The notes beneath the pieces are model-generated. The model saw only the letters and a list, made by a program, of their open reading frames with translations. It ran no database searches and was not told the origin of the DNA. Shown here piece by piece: positions 1 to 5,503 of a stretch of DNA of 5,503 nucleotides (the first letter of the stretch is position 1; every line of letters starts with the position of its first letter). The stretch covers positions 1 to 5,503 of the forward strand of contig CALINM010000153.1 in the NCBI GenBank assembly GCA_938045315.1, given 5' to 3'. Position numbers and translations under genes: made by a program. This stretch comes from an uncultured bacterium. GTDB taxonomy: Bacteria; CALINM01.

Positions 1-1584
1 TACTTGAGTGATATTTCGAGTTATTTTTATACCCTCTTTGTCTGTAATATATGCGAATTGTACAAAGGGATTTTCTTGCACAAAATTTCTGAGAGCTGCT
101 TCTTGCATATGAGGGTCCATAGATTTTATTTCTGGTAGTTCTACTAAATCCTGTATAAGATGAGATACCATCTCTTTTGCTTTAATTTTTATCTTATCAA
201 ATTCAGAGACAAAAAGCTCTGGTAAATATTTTCTGCATAATTTTTCCATTTCATCATCGGATATAGAAGTTGTTCTACCCTCATGATACTGCTTTTCAAT
301 CCATGAGTGAATTTTTAGTAAACTGGGATGTCTTTTATCAATTTTTTTATCACCCGTAAGTCCTAAACGCTGGTTAACCCAGTAAGCAACCCCTGCGACA
401 CCAGACTTATCAGTAATTGTGACTTTTATTGGTCTATTGAGTAATTTTTTTGTATCAAAAATATTATATATTTCCTCATTTTTTATAACACCATCAGCAT
501 GAATTCCCGCTGAAGTGGCATTAAAAGATTCTCCAATAAAAGGATAATTTGGTGGGATTTTAAACCCCAGTTCTTTTTCAAAGTAGTGAGCTAACTCAGT
601 TATTATCGTTGTATCAATTTCCTGTGACTCTCGGAGAGATAAATATTCAAAAATTAGTGCTTCGATTGGTGGGTTACCAGTTCTTTCACCAAATCCCAAT
701 AAACTACCATTTACTGCACTACATCCATATAACCAAGCACATACACCGTTCACTAAAGCTTTATGAAAATCATTATGTCCATGCCACTCTAGTTCTTCTG
801 ATGATATGCCGGTCTCTTCTTTAAGTAATTGTATCATTTGTGGGATTCCTCTGGGGATAGAAGCCTGGGGGAATGGTAATCCATAACCGAGGGTATCACA
901 TAATCTTATTTTTATATCAATTCCAGATTCTTCAGAAAGCTCCATGATTTTAATTACAAAGGGTATAACAAATCCATAAAAATCGGCCCTTGTGATATCT
1001 TCGAAATGACATCTTGGTTTAATTCCCAGTGACAAGGCTTCTTTAATAATTGATAAATAATTTTCAAGTGCTCTTTTTCTGTCCCAGCCTAACTTTAAAT
1101 AAATATGATAGTCTGATACGGATGTTAATATCCCCGTTTCTTTTATGCCAAATTCTTTTACTAATTTTAAATCTTCACTATTTGCACGAACCCATGCAGT
1201 TATTTCTGGATATTTAAAATCAAGTTCCATGCACTTTCTAACAGCTTCTTTATCTTTATCACTGTATAAAAAAAATTCAGATTGTCTAATTACTCCTAAA
1301 TTGCCTGATAATTTATGTAATAATGTAAAAATATCTACAATTTGTTTTACAGTATATGGTGGTCTTGCCTGTTGACCATCTCGAAATGTTGTATCAGTAA
1401 TAAATATATCTTCTGGTATGTCTAACAATGCAACATGATTGTTAAATATCTGTTTGCCCACACTAATATATGGAAAAATGTCTCTTAATAGATTAGGGTT
1501 TTCTGGATTGTCAAATTTAGCTAAAGGGCGTTTATTTGATCTGATACTTATGAAAGAATTTTTTTTAGAATCCCATTTAATCAC
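1..1584 (-). CDS. DRE-TIM carboxyltransferase, Re-citrate synthase / homocitrate synthase-like, with a C-terminal sensor-like extension; 3' truncated
   Basis: From a GTG start, 528 codons run open to the left edge, so the C-terminus is missing. The family condenses acetyl-CoA with a 2-oxoacid. DTTFRDGQQ (64-72) holds the metal-binding Asp and catalytic Arg region. HFEDITRAD (193-201), CDTLGYG (229-235), the metal-binding HGHND (268-272) and GFGERTGN (297-304) complete the TIM barrel. SAGIHADG (358-365) is the conserved His segment after it. The long N-terminus, PRGIP after the DTLGYG strand, and WHGHNDFHK followed by AWLYG resemble the Clostridium kluyveri Re-citrate synthase subgroup more than LeuA or NifV. 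That subgroup makes citrate from oxaloacetate with Re-face stereochemistry in anaerobes lacking GltA. Homocitrate, citramalate or isopropylmalate synthesis remains possible. Residues about 463-528 (NPFVQFAYITDKEG, then NITQ) resemble the first part of a PDC/Cache sensor, beyond the usual family length of about 450. No LeuA-type regulatory domain is visible in the part present. The gene follows the LysM stop by 1 nt. Confidence 0.85.
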   Translation of the reverse strand, partial: MIKWDSKKNSFISIRSNKRPLAKFDNPENPNLLRDIFPYISVGKQIFNNHVALLDIPEDIFITDTTFRDGQQARPPYTVKQIVDIFTLLHKLSGNLGVIRQSEFFLYSDKDKEAVRKCMELDFKYPEITAWVRANSEDLKLVKEFGIKETGILTSVSDYHIYLKLGWDRKRALENYLSIIKEALSLGIKPRCHFEDITRADFYGFVIPFVIKIMELSEESGIDIKIRLCDTLGYGLPFPQASIPRGIPQMIQLLKEETGISSEELEWHGHNDFHKALVNGVCAWLYGCSAVNGSLLGFGERTGNPPIEALIFEYLSLRESQEIDTTIITELAHYFEKELGFKIPPNYPFIGESFNATSAGIHADGVIKNEEIYNIFDTKKLLNRPIKVTITDKSGVAGVAYWVNQRLGLTGDKKIDKRHPSLLKIHSWIEKQYHEGRTTSISDDEMEKLCRKYLPELFVSEFDKIKIKAKEMVSHLIQDLVELPEIKSMDPHMQEAALRNFVQENPFVQFAYITDKEGIKITRNITQV

Positions 1585-1585
1585 C

Positions 1586-2380
1586 TTACTCCTCCAGTAA
1601 TAATTCATTTATCATTTGTTTATATTTATCAGGGGTATAAGCCCTTTTTGGTATATTTTTAGGAGTGGGTGCACCGGCTTCTTCTCTAGCTTTATAAATT
1701 TCGTCCATTGTAATATTTCTTGGTATCCTCAAAATTTGACCCCTATATAATTTTTTTGGGTTACTTATCTGGTCACGATTATATTTATAAATCAGTGGCC
1801 AGTAATACTTATCATTATAAATAAATGGTAATTCAGCAATCTTTTGTAAAGTGTCTTCATCTTTAACAGTATAAAAACTTGGCATTCTTTTTTCAATCTT
1901 ATATCTTATTTCTTCTAAAGTCTTTTTTGGTTTTGAAATACTTGCAATCTTTTTATACCCATCAAATTCGTTTTCCATGTTAATTTCACTCATTTTTAAC
2001 TCATTAGTAGTTTTTTCTTTTTCGTGAACATCAATTGATTCTTGTTTATGCTTTGCTTCTTCTATAATTATTTTTGCATGTTTTATCTTTTCTTCCTCTT
2101 CTTGCTTTTTTTTGTTAAGCTTTTCTTCTATTTGTGCAATCTTATAGTTTGTGTAATAATACAACCTGTAAGCCTCTTCTTTATTTTTAGCATATTCTAC
2201 TTCATCCAGCTTTTGCCATAATTCTTTTAGCAATAACCAGTCCTCAGGTAAATATCTTGGTAGATCAGCATAATATAGACCTTCTATTTCAAGTTTTGTT
2301 TTCGCTATCTCCTTTGAAGGGAAGGGAGCACAAGAAAAGAAAATGAAAAATATGCATAGTGATAATAGGATTTTTTTCAT
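1586..2380 (-). CDS. LysM-domain lipoprotein with central coiled coil
   Basis: This 264-residue protein is a predicted envelope lipoprotein. Residues 1-16 are a signal peptide (MKK, then a hydrophobic run) ending in FFSC. Cys17 is the likely lipidation site, although the lipobox is slightly degenerate, with Phe at -3 and -2. Residues 25-80 are helical and Tyr/Trp-rich (YLPEDW, then YRLYYYTNYKIAQIEEK), loosely like the DUF4398-type helical repeats of other envelope lipoproteins. Residues 80-125 are Lys/Glu-rich and probably a coiled coil. A single LysM domain at about 169-221 runs from FYTVKDEDTLQKIAE through WPLIYKYNRDQISNP to YRGQILRIP. LysM domains bind the GlcNAc-containing backbone of peptidoglycan, so the protein probably links a membrane to the cell wall. 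Its exact role is unknown. The ATG overlaps the aspS stop as ATGA, with AAGG just upstream. Confidence 0.9.
   Translation of the reverse strand: MKKILLSLCIFFIFFSCAPFPSKEIAKTKLEIEGLYYADLPRYLPEDWLLLKELWQKLDEVEYAKNKEEAYRLYYYTNYKIAQIEEKLNKKKQEEEEKIKHAKIIIEEAKHKQESIDVHEKEKTTNELKMSEINMENEFDGYKKIASISKPKKTLEEIRYKIEKRMPSFYTVKDEDTLQKIAELPFIYNDKYYWPLIYKYNRDQISNPKKLYRGQILRIPRNITMDEIYKAREEAGAPTPKNIPKRAYTPDKYKQMINELLLEE
1589..1595 (-). promoter_or_regulatory. Ribosome-binding site that decides the GTG start of the DRE-TIM gene
   Basis: The minus strand reads GGAGGAG, followed by TAAG and then GTG at 1584. It is formed by the last two Glu codons (GAG GAG) of the LysM gene just before its TAA. No in-frame ATG occurs near this point (the next Met is residue 119, inside the barrel), so this strong site supports GTG as the start codon. 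Confidence 0.85.
2377..2380 (-). other. ATGA stop/start overlap between aspS and the LysM lipoprotein gene
   Basis: The bases read ATGA on the minus strand. ATG starts the lipoprotein gene and TGA ends aspS. Such overlaps usually allow terminating ribosomes to restart, so lipoprotein synthesis is probably coupled to aspS translation. Only a weak AAGG lies upstream, 2 nt from the ATG, which fits dependence on coupling. Confidence 0.85.
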
Positions 2381-4164
2381 TGCCTTGGCAAAACCCTTTT
2401 TATATATAATTCCCTTAGCTGGTTTTCGTCAACAAATGAAGGTGCCTCTGTAAGTGGGCATGTGCCCTTTTGAGTTTTTGGAAAGGCAATTACATCTCTT
2501 ATTGAATCCCTTTTTAACATGAGGGCAATAAGTCTATCGAGTCCTAATGCAATTCCTCCGTGGGGAGGAGCTCCAAAGTTTAAAGCTTCTAGAAAAAATC
2601 CAAATTTACTTGTTGCATCTTCTTTGGAAAGACCAAGGATATCAAAAATTTTCTGTTGAAGTTTCATATTATATATTCTCAGGCTACCTCCACCAATCTC
2701 CGTACCATTCAAGACTATATCATAGGCTTTTGCTTTGACAGCGAGCGGATTTGAATCAAGTAATGCTATATCGGCATCATTTGGCATTGTAAAGGGGTGA
2801 TGAACAGATACAATACGATTTTCATCTTCATCATATTCAAATAAGGGGAAATTAGTCACCCACAATAACTGGAATGTATTTTCATCAAATAAGTTATATC
2901 TTTTACCCAAAAGAAGCCTTATTTTACCCAGAACAAAGAGGGTAATTTTCTTCTTATCGGCAACAAATATTAAAATATCACCGGTATTTGCGTTTAGTTT
3001 TTTTTCAATTGCTTTTTTTTCTTCTTCAGTAATGAATTTTGAAGCTGGGGACTGCCAGCCTTCAGGTTGTATTTTTACCCATAATAGTCCCTTAGCCCCC
3101 AGTTCTTTTGATGTCTCTACAAGTTCATCAAGATCCTTTCTTGAGAGGGGAAGATTTTTAAGATTTATACCAGATATGATCCCGCCTGCGTTGATTGTAT
3201 CGCTAAAAACTTTAAACTGTGAATTTTTAACACACTCAGTAATATCTTGAATTTTTAAATCGAAACGAATATCTGGTGCATCTGTCCCAAATTGGCTCAT
3301 CGCATCATCATAACTTATTACAGTTAGCGGTGTTTTTATTTGTATGTCAAGCAGTTCATAAAAAAGCTTTGACAGCATATTTTCTATAAGATTCATTATA
3401 TCTACCTCATTGATAAAAGACATTTCTATATCAACCTGTGTAAACTCTGGTTGTCTGTCAGCTCTTAAGTCTTCGTCTCTAAAACATCTAACGATTTGAT
3501 AGTATTTATCAACTCCGCCTACCATAAGAATTTGTTTAAAGAGTTGAGGTGATTGAGGCAAGGCAAAAAAACAACCGGGATTTAATCTACTTGGTACCAG
3601 GAAATCTCGTGCACCCTCAGGTGTGCTCTTAGTAAGCATTGGTGTTTCTATCTCAAGAAAACCTTCCTCATTTAAATATTCTCTTATTAATCTTGTTGCT
3701 CTATGACGAAAAATTAGACTTTCCTTCATTTTGTCACTTCTCATATCAAGATATCTATATTTCATCCTGATTGATTCCGATACTTTCTGTAACTCCTGAG
3801 CTTCTAAAGAGAAAGGTAGAGGTTGTGATTCGCTGAGTATTTTTAGTTCTTTAACTAATACTTCAATCTCACCAGTTTTTAAGTCTGGATTTTCTGTGCC
3901 TTCAGGTCTTCTTCTTATCAAACCTTTCACTGCTATAACATATTCAAGTCTTATACTTTCTGCTTTTTCATGGGATATCCTGTCATAGGTTGGATCAAAA
4001 ACAATTTGAATAATACCTTGTCTATCTCTTAGATCGATAAAAATAATTCCACCATGATCCCTTCTTCTGAAAACCCAACCTGTCAAAATAACCTCTTTTC
4101 CCACATCTTCCTTCGAAAAATTTCCACAGTAATTTGTTCTTTTCCAGCTGCCAAGAAAATCCAT
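2377..4164 (-). CDS. aspS: Aspartyl-tRNA synthetase, bacterial type, probably non-discriminating (Asp/Asn)
   Basis: This 595-residue class IIb synthetase has the usual bacterial length and is complete. It charges tRNA-Asp with aspartate. The N-terminal OB-fold anticodon-binding domain covers about 8-110 (GWVFRRRDHGG, FIDLRDRQGI). Class II motif 1 is around 171-193 (ETPMLTKSTPEGARDF). Motif 2 is FRDEDLRADRQPEFTQVD (228-245) and motif 3 is GIALGLDRL (537-545). The bacteria-specific GAD insertion lies at roughly 295-425. His37 in RRRDHGG and Gly89 in RPEGTEN align with Pseudomonas aeruginosa His31 and Gly82. Those residues are implicated in accepting tRNA-Asn, whereas E. coli has Leu and Lys there. 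The enzyme may therefore also make Asp-tRNA-Asn for GatCAB. The ATG lies 2 nt after the hisS stop, with AAGGAGAT at 4178-4171 inside hisS as a strong ribosome-binding site. The 3' end overlaps the next gene by 4 nt. Confidence 0.98.
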   Translation of the reverse strand: MDFLGSWKRTNYCGNFSKEDVGKEVILTGWVFRRRDHGGIIFIDLRDRQGIIQIVFDPTYDRISHEKAESIRLEYVIAVKGLIRRRPEGTENPDLKTGEIEVLVKELKILSESQPLPFSLEAQELQKVSESIRMKYRYLDMRSDKMKESLIFRHRATRLIREYLNEEGFLEIETPMLTKSTPEGARDFLVPSRLNPGCFFALPQSPQLFKQILMVGGVDKYYQIVRCFRDEDLRADRQPEFTQVDIEMSFINEVDIMNLIENMLSKLFYELLDIQIKTPLTVISYDDAMSQFGTDAPDIRFDLKIQDITECVKNSQFKVFSDTINAGGIISGINLKNLPLSRKDLDELVETSKELGAKGLLWVKIQPEGWQSPASKFITEEEKKAIEKKLNANTGDILIFVADKKKITLFVLGKIRLLLGKRYNLFDENTFQLLWVTNFPLFEYDEDENRIVSVHHPFTMPNDADIALLDSNPLAVKAKAYDIVLNGTEIGGGSLRIYNMKLQQKIFDILGLSKEDATSKFGFFLEALNFGAPPHGGIALGLDRLIALMLKRDSIRDVIAFPKTQKGTCPLTEAPSFVDENQLRELYIKRVLPRQ

Positions 4165-4166
4165 TT

Positions 4167-5408
4167 TTAAATCTCCTTCTCCAAGTTTTCTAATTTATCA
4201 AGTGGTAAGGCAAATTGTTCACCCTTTTCCATATTTTTGAGGGTAAAAGTACCATTATTAATTTCATTATCACCTAATATAACTACATATTTACTTTTCA
4301 GTTTATCAGCTTTTCTAAGTTTACTTTTTAAGCTACTTTTTGATGGGTCATAGGATACTTTAACCCCTTTTTTTCTTAGATTATTTATAAGGGGTAAAAT
4401 AATTTTTTCTCCTCTGTCGTCAAAGTATATAAAAAAGAAATCTAAAGAATCATCTTCAACAAAAGTTTCATCTAAAAGTAAAACAACTCTTTCCAAACCC
4501 ATAGCCCACCCCACAGCAGGTAAATCATATCCACCAAGGTCTTTTGAAAGATTGTCGTATCTACCTCCAGCGAGTATAGCACTTTGAGATCCAAGTCCCT
4601 TTGCGTGAACTTCGAAAACAGTTTTAATATAATAATCAAGACCCCTAACGATAAAGGGATCTATTTCGTAAGAAATATTATTGAGAGTCAATAATTCTTT
4701 TAATTTGGTCATGTGTTTTTTGCAATCCACACAAATAAAATCAAGTATTTTAGGAGCACTTTTAATTATTTCTTTGCATTTTTCCTGTTTGCAGTCAAGA
4801 ATCCTTAAAGGGTTTGTTATTTTTCTTCTATTACAATCTTCGCAAAGATCTTGATTATTTTCTAAATATTTGAGCAAAGAATTTCTATAAGTTTTCCTGC
4901 AATCTGGACATCCAAGATTATTTATGTATAATATTCTATCTTTAATACCAACTTTTTCCAAAAGACAATCCATTAAAGATAAAACCTCAAATTCTGCATA
5001 GGGAGTTAAATCTCCTAAAAACTCAACCCCAGCCTGGTGAAATTGTCTTAATCTGCCCTTTTGTGGTCTTTCATATCGAAACATAGGGCCTAAATAGTAA
5101 AGCTTTAAGTTCTTTTCCAATGTATATAACTTGTGCTCATTTATAAATCTAATTACAGATGCTGTACCTTCAGGACGCATTGTAACAGATTCGTTGCCTT
5201 TGTCTATAAATGTATACATCTCTTTTTCTACAATATCTGTAGTGTCGCCGATGCTTCTTTGGAAAAGTTCAGTTTTTTCAAGTATTGGGAGCCTTACTTC
5301 TTCAAAACCCCATGTTGAAAACACCTCTCTTATTATATTTTCTAATTTTTTCCATATTTTAGCTTCTTTACCATAAATGTCTTTAAAGCCCCTTACTGAT
5401 GTAATCAT
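4167..5408 (-). CDS. hisS: Histidyl-tRNA synthetase (HisRS)
   Basis: This is a class II aminoacyl-tRNA synthetase of 413 residues, close to the usual bacterial length of about 420. It joins histidine to tRNA-His using ATP in the cytoplasm. The N-terminus SVRGFKDIYG is the typical start region. MRPEGTA (77-83) and the motif 2 block from FRYERPQKGR to FHQ (110-124) bind ATP and the acceptor end. The HisRS-specific histidine A motif RGLDYYIKTVFE (255-266) and GGRYD (281-285) are intact. Motif 3 is VGWAMGLERVVLL (299-311). The anticodon-binding alpha/beta domain spans about 322-409. Between the two catalytic halves is an insertion with eight cysteines in pairs (167/170, 189/192, 206/211, 226/229), as seen in a subset of bacterial HisRS. 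The ATG at 5408 is preceded by AAGGAT at 5420-5415 with 6 nt spacing. No T-box leader fits here, because a coding sequence ends 4 nt upstream. Confidence 0.98.
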   Translation of the reverse strand: MITSVRGFKDIYGKEAKIWKKLENIIREVFSTWGFEEVRLPILEKTELFQRSIGDTTDIVEKEMYTFIDKGNESVTMRPEGTASVIRFINEHKLYTLEKNLKLYYLGPMFRYERPQKGRLRQFHQAGVEFLGDLTPYAEFEVLSLMDCLLEKVGIKDRILYINNLGCPDCRKTYRNSLLKYLENNQDLCEDCNRRKITNPLRILDCKQEKCKEIIKSAPKILDFICVDCKKHMTKLKELLTLNNISYEIDPFIVRGLDYYIKTVFEVHAKGLGSQSAILAGGRYDNLSKDLGGYDLPAVGWAMGLERVVLLLDETFVEDDSLDFFFIYFDDRGEKIILPLINNLRKKGVKVSYDPSKSSLKSKLRKADKLKSKYVVILGDNEINNGTFTLKNMEKGEQFALPLDKLENLEKEI

Positions 5409-5412
5409 AGAT

Positions 5413-5503
5413 TTATCCTTTTTCAGCTACGCAAACAATGTTGCGTGAAAGCTCTTTTCCCCTGTACATTGCTTTGTCAGCAAGTTCTATTAACTCTGTT
5501 TTT
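5413..5503 (-). CDS. C-terminal end of a GGDEF-domain protein (diguanylate cyclase-like), 5' truncated
   Basis: Reading leftward from 5502 gives 29 codons and a TAA stop at 5415-5413. The peptide contains ADKAMYRGKELSRN, which matches the conserved last helix and strand of GGDEF domains (family pattern: ADxALYxAKxxGRN). These domains make cyclic di-GMP from two GTP. The GG(D/E)EF active-site loop, the inhibitory site and any N-terminal sensor lie outside the window, so catalytic competence cannot be judged. The C-terminus stops only a few residues after the domain, so GGDEF is the last domain of the protein. The stop lies 4 nt before the hisS ATG, and the end of this gene supplies the hisS ribosome-binding site (AAGGAT), which indicates a shared transcript. 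Base 5503 belongs to an incomplete codon. Confidence 0.8.
   Translation of the reverse strand, partial: KTELIELADKAMYRGKELSRNIVCVAEKG

Noticed and set aside
609-824. Plus-strand open frame of 71 codons
   Set aside because: It lies antisense inside the DRE-TIM gene over its highly conserved HGHND and GERTGN region and has no recognisable protein features, so it is a shadow.
1145-1375. Plus-strand open frame of 76 codons
   Set aside because: It is antisense to the conserved N-terminal barrel of the DRE-TIM gene and encodes no recognisable domain.
2371-2377. Poly-T run near the aspS/lipoprotein junction as a terminator
   Set aside because: On the coding strand it is an A-run encoding the MKK start of the signal peptide. 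There is no GC-rich hairpin beside it, and the genes overlap.
2547-3250. Plus-strand open frames at 2547-2738 and 3032-3250
   Set aside because: Both are antisense to aspS (motif 3 region and GAD insertion), with no domain signal.
5131-5376. Two overlapping plus-strand open frames (5131-5376 and 5133-5318)
   Set aside because: Both are antisense to the conserved N-terminus and MRPEGTA motif of hisS; two frames open at the same place is a composition effect.
5409-5503. Possible hisS leader, T-box or promoter
   Set aside because: The stretch is the coding end of a GGDEF protein, with an intact frame and stop next to the hisS start. No T-box core or terminator hairpin is seen.
1-5503. tRNA, rRNA, CRISPR array, insertion sequence or attachment site
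   Set aside because: Coding sequence fills the window almost completely, and no direct repeats, inverted-repeat ends or RNA gene signatures were seen by eye.

Overview
The window is one strand of a tightly packed gene cluster. Every recognisable gene reads leftward (minus strand), and there is essentially no intergenic DNA. In transcription order it holds: the last 29 codons of a GGDEF-type (diguanylate cyclase-like) protein (5503-5413); hisS, histidyl-tRNA synthetase (5408-4167); aspS, aspartyl-tRNA synthetase (4164-2377); a small LysM-domain lipoprotein (2380-1586); and a large DRE-TIM carboxyltransferase of the Re-citrate synthase / homocitrate synthase type (1584 to the left edge, 3' end missing). 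The junctions are 4 nt, 2 nt, a 4-nt ATGA overlap and 1 nt, so the five genes are almost certainly co-transcribed and translationally coupled. No promoter, terminator, RNA gene, repeat or mobile element is visible.

The DNA is AT-rich (about one third G+C by eye). A lipoprotein with a LysM domain points to a cell-envelope role and fits a diderm bacterium. The AspRS N-terminus (a GSWKRTNYCG-type start), the Re-citrate-synthase-like enzyme and the GGDEF protein together resemble anaerobic deltaproteobacterial-type lineages (Desulfobacterota, Deferribacterota and relatives). This placement is inferred from recalled family resemblance, not from a search.

The two tRNA synthetases supply translation. 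AspRS carries His and Gly at the two positions linked to non-discriminating enzymes, which suggests Asn-tRNA is made by GatCAB transamidation. The last gene is the most unusual. It has a complete DRE-TIM acyltransferase barrel that uses acetyl-CoA and a 2-oxoacid. Beyond about residue 460 it continues into a segment that looks like the start of a PDC/Cache-type sensory fold. That would be a metabolic enzyme fused to a putative ligand-sensing module, but the window ends inside that segment.
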